DNA of 64,000 nucleotides from Bromus sterilis (taxonomy: Eukaryota; Streptophyta; Magnoliopsida; Poales; Poaceae). Every line of letters begins with the position of its first letter. Position 1 is the first letter of the stretch. The notes under the pieces are model-generated. The model saw nothing but the letters and a program-made list of their open reading frames with translations. It ran no database searches and was not told where the DNA came from. This document shows, piece after piece, positions 1 through 11,391 of the stretch. The stretch spans positions 295,227,782 through 295,291,781 of the forward strand of contig OX465600.1 of assembly GCA_950022295.1 (NCBI GenBank), read 5' to 3'. The position numbers were made by a program, and so were the translations under genes.

Positions 1-2076
1 TCCGTCGGATCGCAACCGGGAGAATCCGCGTCATCAGCACGGCACAGTCGTGAGATTTCATCCCGCTGAAACGCTGCTTCGCCTCGTCTAGGTATCTGCT
101 TATCTTCCCCGCGTAGCCGTTCGGAAATTTTACTCCTATGAGGCAATGGATAAATCGCTTGATCTCCTCCTCGCACAGGGTGAAGCATGACGGGGGGCAG
201 TGATCAATACCGGTCTTCTTCTTGGTCGCCCTTTTTCGTTTGCGAGAGTTTTGCGTTTCCGTATCCTCTTCCTCCTCTGGCTCATCATCGTCGTCACTAG
301 GGGGGTAAAGTTCCCTCCTGACGCCCATAAATTTCAAGTCATTCCTTGCTTTTGGCCCGTCCTTGGTCTTCTCCGGCATGTTGAGCAGCGTGCCAAACAA
401 GCTCTCGCACACGTTCTTTGTGATATGCATGAGATCAAGGCTATGAGGACTGCGGAGGAGACTCCAGTATTCCAAATCCCAGAAAACAGACCTCGCTTTC
501 CATACCCTCATCAACGGCTGAGTCTTCTTTTTTTTCTTTCCCGGAGCGGGGCACTCTTTCCAAGTTTTCAGCAAGTTGTCGATTTCTTTGCCGCTCCTTC
601 GAGCTGGGGGTGCTCGGAGCTCCTCGCTTCCATCGAACAGATGTCCCTGTTTTCTCCACGCGTGTTTCTTGGGAAGCCACCTCCGAGACCCCTGGAACAC
701 GGTTTTTGAAGATCCGGGATCTTTTGGTAGCTGGCGGTACGTTGTATTATCCATGCACCTAACGCATGCACAGAATCCTTGGACCACCTTCCCTGAGAAA
801 TATCCGTATCCGAGATAGTCATGCACCGTCGTGATCACCGCAGCTTTCATTGGGAAATATTATTTTTCTGCGGCGTCCCACGTATTGACTCCGTCTTTCC
901 ATAACGTTTCTAGCTCCTCTTTCAACAACTGCAGATATAGATTGAGGTCCGTACCTTGTTGTTTCGGACCTTGAACTAGCATACACATTGTTATGTACTT
1001 TTTCTTCATGCACTTCCAGGGGGAAGGTTGTATATGCATACAAACACGGGCCAGGTACGGTGTGTGCTACTCTGGCCGCCAAACGGATTGAGTCCATCGG
1101 CGCTCACACCAATCCCGAGGTTCCTTGGTTCTTTCCCAAAATCTGGGTATTCGAGGTCCAACGCAGTCCATTGGCTACCATCTGAAGGGTGCCTCGGCAT
1201 GTCCTCCTTTTCCGGATCCGGCTTCGGGTCATCCTGTCTTAGCTTCTTTCTATCTGCGTGCCAGGTCATGAGCTTTGCTTCCTCGGGATCTATGAAATAC
1301 CTCTGCAGACGAGGAGTGATCGGAAAGTACCATACCAATTTTCTAGGAACTTTCTTCCCTCTCTTGTATCGACTAACACCGCACACAAAAAATGTGGTTT
1401 TATCTTCGTCCTCACCCCGATAGATAATGCAATCATTTATGCAGACGTGGTATTTAACGTGCGGAAGATCGAGAGGGCAAAGGACTTTCTTGGCCTCAGC
1501 GATACTCGTTGGGCTCGTGTTGCCCTTCGGAAGACGATCGTGCCAGAATGCCATGTTATCATCGAAGCTTTCGTCGGTTCATTTGTGTTTTGCCTTCATC
1601 TCCATAGCCCCAAGTGTTACATTCAAGCGGGTATCCCCGTTGTTGCATTCTTCGTACAACTTTGTAATCGCGTCTTTCTCGAGTTGCGCCATCTTGGCCT
1701 TCTCTCTTGCCGCACCTCTTGCGTTCACCGCCTCTTTGACAAGCAGCTCTTGAACATGAGGGTCCCGCACCCAGCTTGAATCCTCATGTACGGCATCTTG
1801 ATCTTCATGATCTGCTTCGGCATTTTATCCATGATCATGTACAGGATGCTCTTCGTCTTCTCGCCCGCCGTTGTTGTCCGGTTGCCCTTCCTCATTTACT
1901 GGCGCATTGACATCCTCCTCCTCGCCAGCTTCATCACTTATCCACCGTGTGTAGCCATCCATCAAACCATTACGCTTCAGGTGTCTTTCCAAAATTCCGG
2001 AATCAGGCTCTGTCACGCACTGCAGTTTGCATCTCCGACATGGACATCTTATATCCGTCCTATTATTCCATAGCAT
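1..2076 (-). pseudogene. TNP2-like CACTA transposase, degraded
   Basis: On the minus strand the N-terminal part (2076-1825) has the cysteine-rich pattern IRCPCRRCK followed by HLKRNGLMDGYTRWI, which matches the transposase-associated domain of plant CACTA elements. The segment 1554-1006 carries the TNP2/Transposase_21 core: VSRYKRGKKVPRK, then PRLQRYF, then DGLNPFGGQS and YNLPPG. Further core sequence continues in other frames to position 1, with pieces such as VHDYLGYG and LDLMHITKNVCESLFGTLLN. The known role is binding the terminal and subterminal repeats and catalysing cut-and-paste transposition. Several frame changes, plus at least one stop around 870, break the reading frame, so I call it a pseudogene. 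The C-terminal part lies outside the window. Confidence 0.85.
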
Positions 2077-2309
2077 GTCGTTTGTCGCAACATTTCATCC
2101 ACCTAGTCACGGTGATATCGCTCCGCATCTCGCGGACCATGATTGCCTGCGTGCACAGAGAGAGCAACACAATTATATATGACGGTCATCGCCGGAAAAA
2201 TTTGGCATGACCTTCCCTAATAATGCATGGGAGCATGCGGAGAGTGCGCTAGAAATTTTCCAAAACGGAAATGAATCAACATTTCGGCAAAACATTGGCA
2301 ACTCAAGAT
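2077..2309. other. CACTA noncoding region upstream of the transposase
   Basis: No coding signal is seen. It lies between the transposase N-terminus and a tandem repeat, and probably holds the 5' untranslated region of the minus-strand transposase. Confidence 0.4.
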
Positions 2310-2527
2310 TCACATATACATCAAACCACCATAAGCTTCACATATACACTTCACATATACATCAAACCACCATAAGCTTCACATATACATCAAACCACCT
2401 CAAGCTTTCACATATACATCAAACCACCTCAAGCTTTCACATATACCTCAAACCACCACAAGCTTCACATATATACTTCACATATACATAAAACTCAAGA
2501 TTCACATATACATGAAACCCCAAGCTA
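2310..2527. repeat. Tandem repeat with ~29-bp units inside the CACTA element
   Basis: The phrase CACATATACATCAAACCACC, followed by a short AAGCTT-containing linker, recurs about seven times with small changes. Units are adjacent, with no unique spacers. This is an ordinary minisatellite of the kind often found in CACTA subterminal regions. Confidence 0.8.
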
Positions 2528-2744
2528 ATAAAGGGAATTATGGGTGATAAATGGAAGAAAAGAGTTGGGGAGGAGCCCACTTACTTTAATATGAAACAAA
2601 GTAGATTTCAAGCCAAGTATGGATCGATAAATGGAAGAAATGAGGTGGGGAGGAGCAAAAAACCGAATAGAGCTAGTTGAGAAGAATAGATCTAGTTTGA
2701 GAAGTGTGTGGAGTGAATGAGAGGTGGTAGGTGGGGTGGAGTAG
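2528..2744. other. CACTA subterminal noncoding sequence
   Basis: Purine-rich sequence with two copies of a phrase like GATAAATGGAAGAAA (about 2547 and 2627). No ORF is supported. Confidence 0.4.
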
Positions 2745-3058
2745 ATAAGGGTAGCCCCATACTTAGGGGTGGCGCATATTGCATGTCAGTGGTGGCGCAT
2801 ACAGGAAATGCGCCACACCTAAGAGCTTAGGGGTGGCACCTTTCCTATATGCGCCACCCATAAGCTCTTAGGGGTGGCGCATCAGCAATATGCGCCACCT
2901 ATAAGGTTCTTAGGGGTGGTGCATTTTTCCAAATCCGCCACATATAAGAGGATCCAGGGCTGGCCCACCCTTATGGGTGGCGCATTTTACAATATGCGCC
3001 ACCTCTAAGATCTTAGAGGTGGCGCATTTTTAACTAGTGCGCCACCCATTACATCCTA
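2745..3058. repeat. CACTA subterminal repeats, direct and inverted
   Basis: The 10-mer GGTGGCGCAT and its complement ATGCGCCACC alternate, usually preceded by CTTAGG, with at least five copies in each orientation. In CACTA elements such arrays are the binding sites of the transposase. Pairs of opposite copies could form hairpins. The array resumes at 13525 beyond element A. Confidence 0.85.
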
Positions 3059-3063
3059 GAGGC

Positions 3064-4447
3064 TGATGCCCCACAAACGTAAGGGATCGAGATAGTCTTC
3101 GCGGGTAAGTTAACCCAATTTATTGATTCGACACACGGGGAGCCAAAGAGTATTTATAAGCTTTGACAGTTGAGTTGTCAATTCAACCGCACCTGAAATA
3201 TACTTGCTTGCAACAAAAGATAAGTGGTAATAGTAATATGATAGTGATGGTAGCAACAGCAAAAGTAAACAGCAAAAGTAACAACTAATGACCAGCAGGA
3301 TTGAAAACACCGTAGGCTAGGGAGATGGATGGTTGGGCGCTGCATGAATGAGAGTGAACATGTAATAGATTCTAACACGGGGCAAGGCACACAGAAAAGC
3401 AATGATCATCTAGGAAAATATCAAACATTAGGCATGTATCCCGTAGGTAGTTGTGCGTGCTTGCAATAAGAACTTGCACAACATCTTTTGTCCTACCATC
3501 CCGCTACGAACGGGGCCAAAGGGAACTTATGGAGATTAAGGTGCTCCTGTCAAAGAGCACCGGAACAAAGCAATAAGCTCAATGGATACAAGGAATCCTC
3601 AAATTATGGACCATCCCCTTTGGTGTCCCAAGCTTTCACCTTTGGGATCGCCGGTTCCGGACCATAATAGGTGCATACAACTCATAGATAGGATCAAGAA
3701 CACAAATATATTCATGAAAACACATAGGGTTCAGATCTGAAAACATGGCACTCGGGCCCAAAGTGACAAGCATTAAGTGCAACAAGTTGAAGCAAAGCAG
3801 ATAAACACCAATCTAGATGATAGGCAACATGCCCCCAACAATCTGACGAACTATTACATGATCTAACTCATCCAATCCCTACCATCCCCTTTGCCTACCG
3901 CAGGGAATTACTCACACATGTGAAGAGAAGTCATGGAGGAGGGATGGATTGGTGATGGTGATGACGATGGCGACGATCTTCCCTCTCCGGAGGCCAAATC
4001 AGCCTCCAGATTAGCCCTCCCGAAGAAGAACAGAGGGTGGCGGCGGCTCCGCGACGGAAAGTGGAAAAGCAACTTCCCTTTTGGGGTTTTCCCATCTCGA
4101 GAATAAATATGTGTCGAGGTAGGGCACGAGAGGAGGGGGGAGCCTCCCAGGCGGCCAGAGGGCGCGGCCCCACCCCTGGCCGAGCCAGGGGGGCGCCTGG
4201 GGCCCCCAGGACTCCCCTCTGGTCCCACTTCTAGCATCTGGCTCCTTCAGGTGCGTGGATTTTCTGGTATTTTTCTGGAAATTTTCCGGGATACCTAAAA
4301 ATCCATTTTCCTGCACACAATAAAACCATACAGGCAACTCTGCTGAAAACAGCGTTAGTCCGGGTTAGTTTCATCCAAATCATGCAAGAATGAGGGAAAA
4401 ACAATAGCAAAAGTGTTTGGAAAAGTAGATACGTTTGAGGCGTATCA
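3064..4447 (-). repeat. 3' LTR of element A
   Basis: Begins TGATGCCCCACAAACGTAAG and ends GAGGCGTATCA in plus orientation; it is closely similar to 12142-13524. A TATTTATTCTCG stretch (minus strand, near 4100) is a possible TATA region of the LTR promoter. The adjacent internal sequence 4448-4460 reads AGCTTGGGGGAGT on the minus strand, the polypurine tract, which identifies this as the 3' LTR. Confidence 0.9.
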
Positions 4448-6358
4448 ACTCCCCCAAGCTTAGCATATTGCTTGTCCTCAAGCAATTCAGTTCAACGAAC
4501 TGGACGCGAATAAGAAAACTTTGAAAAACTCTTTTGCTTCATTAGATGTATATAAGCATGTACTACGAAAAGAGTTTAGCAAGTATTGAAACAATGCTAT
4601 ACGGACAATGCACGAAGAAATTCTTCTTTCATGTGATCAATCACAAACAACTAAAAGTAAATAATATGCTACTGAAAATCAAGACAAGATCACAATGCAC
4701 ATAGCTTGAACATACTTGAGTGGCATTTCGCTAGCCTCCATGAGTGAGCAAAACATAAATGCAAAAACTCCTCCGGAGTTTTAAAGGTGACTAGAACTCA
4801 GTATTTCAGACTAGCAATAACACAAGCATGCAGAAGACAAAGTAATACTTTGGGACAATGCATGTTACACTAAGAATGACAATTATGCTCTCATAGTTGG
4901 TGCTTTGAAGAAGGAAGAGGAGACTCTCGAACCGTGGCTTTTGATGGCAAGGTTGAAAACCCGTGAAAGGAAGAAAAGACTAAACATGTCCCAGAGCTCT
5001 TGGTTATGAAAACAGAGATAAAACTCTTTTGAGAGGCGTAACTTTCCAGTCAACGGTGAACGATAAATGTCTCTCAACATCTCCCATGCCAACCATATTA
5101 ACGCCTTTTTCTTACACATATTCCCTTATTCATAAATCCTTTGATGGTCTACGGACACTTTTATTTTGCATCAAGGATGGAAGCAGGGTATCGTTCCATC
5201 TATCATAAGCAGCATTTGGTCCATTTCACTCCATCATCAAGTATGGGGGAGGTGTAACTCTCTTTTTTTTTGACTAGTTAAAACTTCCGTCAAAATATTT
5301 TTGGCATGCAAGATACTGATTTCCCCTCACCGCACCATGAGCTTGTACGGTTACAAAAGGGAAGCTTTTGAATAAATTTCGAGATGGTACATGAAAGTCT
5401 AAGTTAGGAGTGGCCGGTAAACACCATATATAGGTAGGTATGGTGGACTCAAATGGAATAACAGGTTTCAAGGATTTTGGATGCACAAGAAGAATTCCGC
5501 TTAGTGCGAGCGAAGGCTAGAAAAAGACTGGGAAGCGACCAACTAGAGAGCAATAACTGTCATAATCATGCAGAGCGACAAAGCAACATTGAATCGGGCA
5601 TGAAAGTGATATAAATATTCTGAAACAAAAAGATCATCAAGGCATATTAGACTTTCTAGTCATAAACATGTGTGAGCATGTGCCAAGTCAATCCAAAAAT
5701 TCTCCGAAGGGAAATACCACTTCAGTATGCCAAACCATGAACAATGCAATGCATGTAAATCATTTCAATAAAACATTATGTACTCTAGCTATTTGAGACT
5801 AGCCACAAGGAAAGCATGAACACTGGGAAAGCATTGTAAACATAGCACTATGTCGCTACAAGCTGGTCTCTAGATCATAAGTACAGGCATATGTACAAAA
5901 GTAGAAACAAGAAGAGTTCATACCGGTTTTCCTTGTTGCTTCCCTTCCGTCGATCTTCGTCATTACTGCCTTGTCACTTGCACGATCGAACGTGGGAAAT
6001 ATTATCAAATGCCATCACGGACTCAAGCTGAACTCTGAAAACAAAGCAAACTAAAGAGAGAAAGGAAATCTTTTTGGGTTTTTTTAAAGAAAGAAAGAAA
6101 GAAGAACAAGCAAAAACTTCGAAAAGATCAAAGAGAACAAAAATAAAACGGATAATACAATGGAAAATTGAGAAGGGCACGTACTCCCCCAAGCTTAGGC
6201 TTTTGGCTTAAGTTGGTAGTTGCTAATGTCCCCAGGAGCCTCCTGCTCCAGGGTGGTACTGGTGAGTCCAAGGGTCATATGAGGCTTCCGGTGCGTACAC
6301 CGAAGTCCTCGGATCCTCCCACGAAGAAGGATCCGCGCTCCAAGCAGAGGAAGACCCT
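4448..6358 (-). other. Polypurine tract and long noncoding 3' region of element A
   Basis: Positions 4448-4460 are the polypurine tract. The remaining ~1.9 kb has no supported ORF. Blocks around 4870-5095, 5350-5470 and 5500-5600 are closely similar to the 3' noncoding region of element G (about 52690-53465), although the LTRs of A and G are quite different. A second polypurine-like motif, CTCCCCCAAGCTTAGG, lies at about 6183, next to the end of the Athila-like ORF. Confidence 0.7.
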
Positions 6359-6973
6359 TCACCAAACTGGGTGACGGTCACGAGCTAACACCCCTCTAGC
6401 AATATAGTATGCAAAATACCTGAGGTGTGGGAATAAGATGCTGGAGATCTTTGACCGATGAATATCCCTTGTATCCATGCTACAGAGAGAGTTGAAGATG
6501 GTTCTCAGCTCGGAGGGCTGAGAGCTCATCTTCGCCGTTAGTCCAACGTTCGGCACACCTATTATTTCACAAAACTTTTCCAAAGGCATGGTCAAAATAT
6601 TATTGTAAATTTTAAACTCAACAGAACCATTATCATGGTTATATCTAAAACTGTTAATGAAACAGGAGGTGAGTTTTTGATACTGAGCAACACGGCACGT
6701 TGCGAGCCACGCCAGACCTGCATTAGCACAAAGATTATAGAACTCCTCCTTAATTCCTGCAGCTTCAAGGAATTCATTGCAAGGGAAAGTCATTGCACGT
6801 GCTGGATTTGTGTCCTCCAACAACTCTAAGGGCACATGATCTTCGTTGTAGCTCACCCTAGCAGTCGAGGGTGAAGCTGCAGCTCTTGTAACTCGATCGG
6901 AGCGCTCGGGCCTTTTCTTCCCAAGCCACCCCTTTGCTCTTCCTAGCAAACTCATTTCTGAAATTTTTGACAA
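6359..6973 (-). CDS. Athila ORF-1-like retrotransposon protein of element A
   Basis: This 204-codon ORF is on the minus strand, downstream of the protease in element A. It has a basic N-terminus, then a region with FYNLCANAGLAWLA, SVEFKIYNNILTMPLEKFCE and ELRTIFNSLC. The pattern of an aromatic-rich segment, VEFxxY and xxLxxFCExxxxP recalls the Athila ORF-1 family of plant gypsy elements. The biochemical role of that family is not established. In autonomous elements the place after the protease is taken by RT. Here there is no RT, so the ORF may have been captured or may be the remnant of a longer coding region. The frame has no internal stop. The family assignment rests on pattern memory, not on an alignment. 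Confidence 0.6.
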   Translation of the reverse strand: MSKISEMSLLGRAKGWLGKKRPERSDRVTRAAASPSTARVSYNEDHVPLELLEDTNPARAMTFPCNEFLEAAGIKEEFYNLCANAGLAWLATCRVAQYQKLTSCFINSFRYNHDNGSVEFKIYNNILTMPLEKFCEIIGVPNVGLTAKMSSQPSELRTIFNSLCSMDTRDIHRSKISSILFPHLRYFAYYIARGVLARDRHPVW

Positions 6974-7727
6974 ATTACAAAAACAAGGATTTAAACAAAG
7001 TGAGTTAAGACAAACTACTCAACCCACATACGTAAGGCAAAAACTTACATCAAAACTTGGAAAATAAACTTCTACACATGCACGCAAGCTCATCTAAACA
7101 GCACCAAGAACTACTAAATACTCACAAATGGAGCCACTAACCAAAAATATATTTGGAGGGGTGAAGGAGTTACATACTAGGGAGTATTTTCCCAAAATCT
7201 CAACTCAAATGATGGGTCATAGAGAGAGATCGAAATTCTAGACGGAGGGAAGCAAGAACGCAAGAACAAAGTGCAGAACTCGTGTTTTTGGAGAGAGAGA
7301 AGGGAGGAGAAAGAAGACTTACCTGGATGGCTTCCCTGTGGGCCCCAGGCGCCCTGTGGGCGCGGCTAGGGGGTAGGCCGCGCCAACTGGCCGCCCCTTG
7401 GTCAGCCCCATGTACCTCTGGGTCACTCCCGGCATGGAAATTTTTATTTTCATTTTTCTGGAATTTTTCTGAAAACTTCACTGTTGAAAATTTCTCGGAA
7501 TTCAAAAAGCTGCAAAACTTTCTGAAAACTTAAAGCGGTGATTAGTATTGTGAAGCTTCAAAAACACAAAAACTTGGTACAGCAAAGAGAATAAAAGCTA
7601 AAGCAAATGAAAACATAACAAGCTTAACTTTTTACCTATATAAAACAAGCTCACTAGTAAGGTTGATCAAGTCTTACCAACAAACCGGCGATATATAGAA
7701 CAAGAAGTCTCACCTCTTATGAAGTGA
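6974..7727 (-). other. Noncoding spacer in element A
   Basis: Between the Athila-like ORF and the protease. Positions 7320-7450 carry a GC-rich stretch with GGGCGCGGC-type motifs like those in the GC-rich part of the LTRs, followed by AT-rich sequence. No ORF is supported. Confidence 0.45.
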
Positions 7728-8582
7728 TCATTGCACCTTTACTTTAATGGACATTGTCCCCACCATAATGGTTTTGTATTTGTGGTGCACATGTAGTGGA
7801 CAGTCCCATTCTCCAATCTTCACGGTATCAACATTCTCTATAGAGTTAAGGCCATGCCTCTTGTCGATCTTCTTTGGAAAATACACCGTGTGTTCTTTAT
7901 CATCAATGTAGAAAGTGACCTTTCCTTTATTACAAACAATAATAGCACCTGCGGTGTTAAGAAAAGGTCTACCAAGAATTATGGACATGCTCGCATCCTC
8001 GGGCATGTCAAGCATAACAAAATTTGTAAGGATCAAACAGTTAGCAACTTCAACGGGAACATCCTCATAAATACCAATGGGAACAACTGTTGATTTGTCA
8101 GCCATCTGAAGGGAGATATCTGTAGGGATTAGTTTCTCTAAACAAAGCCTCTTGTAAAGAGAGAAAGGCATAACACTCACTCCTCCACCAAGGTCACATA
8201 AAGCAGTTCTGATGTAATTATTCTTTATGGAGCAAGGAATGGTGGGTATACCTGGATCACCAAGCTTCTCAGGAATCTTGCCACTGAAAGAGTAGTTAGC
8301 AAGCATAGTAGATATTGCCTCATTAGGAACTTTTCTTTTATTTGTGACAATATCTTTCATATATTTCGAATAGGGAGGTAACTTAATAGCATCAGTCAAA
8401 GGGATTTGAAGAAAAAGAGGTTTCATCCATTCACAAAACTTATTGTAATGCTCTTCTTCTTTAGATTTGAGGGACTTACCTGGAAAGGGCATGGGTTTCT
8501 GTATCCATGGTTCTGTTTCCTTCCCATGTCTTCTTGCGATGAAGCCTTCTCTAGAGTACTTCTTGCGTTTATCAGGTGTTTC
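7728..8582 (-). CDS. Retropepsin-like aspartic protease domain of element A
   Basis: The minus-strand frame is open from 8582, directly after the gag stop codon, and ends at 7728. The first ATG is at 8492. The active-site motif is CDLGGGVSVMPFSLY; the usual plant gypsy form is DLGA, so glycine replaces alanine after the catalytic D-L-G. The second conserved motif is SIILGRPFLNTAGA. In retrotransposons this domain cleaves the gag polyprotein. Gag and protease share the same frame, separated by one TAA codon. No RT follows. Confidence 0.8.
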   Translation of the reverse strand, partial: ETPDKRKKYSREGFIARRHGKETEPWIQKPMPFPGKSLKSKEEEHYNKFCEWMKPLFLQIPLTDAIKLPPYSKYMKDIVTNKRKVPNEAISTMLANYSFSGKIPEKLGDPGIPTIPCSIKNNYIRTALCDLGGGVSVMPFSLYKRLCLEKLIPTDISLQMADKSTVVPIGIYEDVPVEVANCLILTNFVMLDMPEDASMSIILGRPFLNTAGAIIVCNKGKVTFYIDDKEHTVYFPKKIDKRHGLNSIENVDTVKIGEWDCPLHVHHKYKTIMVGTMSIKVKVQ

Positions 8583-8585
8583 TTC

Positions 8586-9748
8586 TTATCTTACCTCAGG
8601 AGAATCATCCTTCTCCGCGCCCTTTTCTTTAGGCTCGGCACCATCTTCTATTTCAGAATCGGAGGTAGATTTGCTGTTAGGATCAACAGCTGGCTTTTCA
8701 CTTGTAATTGGATCATCGGGATTGTCAGCCTCCTTGTGTTTTTTCTTCTTCTTTTTCTTCAGAGAGCTAACAGTCTCTTCTTCTTCTTGTACTTGAGAAT
8801 CTTGCTCGATCCTCTTTGGATGCCCCTCGGGATAGAGTGGGTCCTGGGTGTGTGTTCCACCCCTAGTTTTGATGCCATAAGCTTGTATGTCCTGTTTGGC
8901 ATTATTAGCAAGAAAATCTTTTTGCACATTAGAAATTTGTTCAAGCTGAGTTTGAACCATATGAAAATGCTTAACAAGACATTTAACATCATTAACTGTT
9001 CTTTCTAGAACACCACACAAAATTTTGATAGCAAGAGAGTTATCATGCAACTGACTTTGTATCCTCTTATTAAAATGGTCTTGCTTAATAATAAAATTAT
9101 CAAGCTCATCTAAACATTGGTCGGGAGGCTTACCTTCAGGGATGTCACTTTCAGTAAAGTCTAATAGAGAGTGTACCTCTAACAAGGGAGGGCGAGTAGT
9201 AGGCTCACACAACTTCTCAATAGGCGGTAAATTCTTCACGTCTTCGGCTTTAATACCTTTCTCCTTTATAGAATTCTTTTCTTCTTGCATATCTTTGGGG
9301 CTCAGAACAAGCATGCCCCTCTTTTTAGGTGGTAGAAGTGGTTCAGGAACGGACCAATCTTCATGGTTCTTGGCAATTTTGCACATTAATTCTTCTGCAT
9401 CGTCCGGTGTTCTTTCCCTGAAAACACAACTAGCACAACTATCCAGGTAGGCTCTGGATTCATCGGTTAAACCAGCGTAAAATATATCAAGCAGTTCATT
9501 CTTGGGGACTCCATGTCCCGGCATAACCTTAAGTAAATCACAAAACCTCCCCCAAGCTTTAGGGAGGTGCTCATCCTGCAATTGTTTAAAGTTATAGATT
9601 CTTTGCAAAGCAGCATGTTGCATATGAGTTGGGAAATATTTATCAACAAAGAATTGGACTAAGTCCTGAGGACTCTTAATGGAACCATAGGGTAGTGCAT
9701 CGTACCATGATTTAGCGTCTTCCTTCAAAGAAAAAGGAAAAAGCTTGG
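8586..9748 (-). CDS. Gag of element A, C-terminal part (broken by solo LTR B)
   Basis: The capsid core (Retrotrans_gag) is recognised by FPFSLKEDAKSWYDALP, the region FVDKYFPTHM and FYAGLTDESRAYLD with the following cysteines. A long charged tail ends in a lysine run (KKKKKKK) and an acidic stretch. The reading frame joins exactly to the N-terminal part at 11392-12087 once B and one copy of the CTTGG duplication are removed. A TAA codon at 8583-8585 ends gag, and the same frame continues into the protease. No zinc knuckle (CX2CX4HX4C) was seen. Confidence 0.85.
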
Positions 9749-11391
9749 TGATACGTCCAAAACGTATCTATAATTTCTGCTCGTTCCATGCATGTTTTGC
9801 GTGATATTGCTATGATCTAGATACACTTTCATACACTTTTGATCATATTTGGACTAACCTAATAACTCAGTGCACCCCAGTGCCAGTTCCTGTTTTCTGC
9901 TGTTTTTCTATTTCAGTTTTCCCCCATATACAAAGTGCCAGAAAAATTCCGGGAAAAATACAGGAAAAATCAGCGTACAGGAAGCTTCCAGAAGAGCCCG
10001 GGAGGGGCCAGAGGGGAGCCAGGGGGGCCCAGGCGGCGACCCGGCGCGGCCCCACCCATGGCCGCGCCAGGGGGGCGCCTGGGGCCCCTGGTCCACCTTT
10101 GGCTGCCCCCCTTCTCCTATTTATTCTCCATCACGGGGAAACTCCTCAGACAGAACCCTATTTCGCAAATTCTCCTCTGTTCCGCCGCCGTCGCGCTTCC
10201 GAGATTGGGAGCACCAGAAGACCTCTTCCCGGCACCCTGCCGGAGGGAGGATTGACCTCCGGGAGTCTCCTCTCCACCATGGATGCTCCCCGGATGTCTC
10301 GTGAGTAGTTTTAATTGGACCATGGGTCCGTGATCAGTAGCTATGTGATGTGCTCCTCCCCTGTTTGATCTTCATTGTTTTAGACCTCGTGAGCTGCCCT
10401 ACATGATCGAGGCACCTTTGTAATATTTCTGCTATTGCTATGTTGAGTTTGATAGGATCTGATGGATTATGAGATTATGTTCAGATTGTGATTGAGTAAT
10501 ATGTTTGGTTCTTATCTCTTATACTTTTGTTCCTAAGTAATTCTTGCATGTTCTCCGTTGTTGTTTATTGCTTTGGCCAAGTAGTAGGTAGTGACTCCAA
10601 GAGGGAACGTTTTGCTCGATTGTGGGTTCATGCCCCCCGATGACACGCTTGAGTGACAGAAAGATAAGTCTAGGGGATGTGTTGTTGCCACAAGGGGGAA
10701 AACAACGGTGCTTGTAACCGCGGTTGCAAGGATTGTTTACTTTACGCAAGGTTCTTTTTAATGCAGTTGTCTGTTGCTTTGGGTTTACACTTTGGGTGGG
10801 GCTCGCAACTTAATACCAGCGAGATGTTCTGGATAGATATCTCAAGGTGGATGATTAGTAGTAGATGCATATGGATTTCGGTCTACTTATTTTGGCGTAC
10901 TGCCCATGCTTTTGAACCTCGTCCTTTCTATTGTAGCATAGTTAGCATTGCGGTGCGTTCATAATCCTGTCAATTTCCTTTCTGTAATTTGTTTACCTCA
11001 CATAGCAATTTTATCGTCTTTTGGGAGAGAGACATCACTAGTGAACTTCACGTATCCCAGTCCGTATCGTCATCACTGTTTACACGCTCATTTACTTTTC
11101 TACTTCTACTTTCAATTGCTATCATTATCCCTTGCGTTTTACCCTTTGTGAACAACAAGACCGGAGAGATTGACAACCTCTCTGAACTTCGTTGGGAACA
11201 AAGTTATCGTGTCTGTGTGCAGGTCCGCGTCAGTTGCGCCGCTGACACCTACTTATCATCTCCGGAGTCCTACTGGAGACAAACCTTGGTATCTTCACCG
11301 AGGGAAATTTGCTGCCGTGCTACATCACGCCTTCCTCACTTGGGTCTCACCAACGAAGGGCGAGAAATCACTATCATTACCTCGCACATCA
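9749..11391 (+). mobile_element. Solo LTR B (same LTR family as element H)
   Basis: A 1643-bp LTR runs from TGATACGTCC to CTCGCACATCA and is closely similar to the LTRs of element H along its length. It is flanked by a perfect 5-bp target duplication, CTTGG (9744-9748 and 11392-11396). There is no internal domain and no second LTR, so this is a solo LTR left by recombination between two LTRs. It contains the GC-rich core and a CTATTTATT TATA-like stretch near 10117. Short ORFs inside it are not supported. Confidence 0.93.

Noticed and set aside
200..709. Plus-strand ORF opposite the CACTA transposase
   Set aside because: It is the shadow of TNP2 coding sequence on the minus strand, which has clear family motifs.
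2310..2527. Short regular repeats that could suggest a CRISPR array
   Set aside because: The units are adjacent, without unique spacers, imperfect, and lie inside a plant CACTA transposon; this is a minisatellite.
9870..10308. Overlapping ORFs in the GC-rich part of LTR B, with equivalents in E, F, H and G LTRs
   Set aside because: They are open in several frames because of high GC content, lack protein features, and span promoter sequence; no sign of coding.
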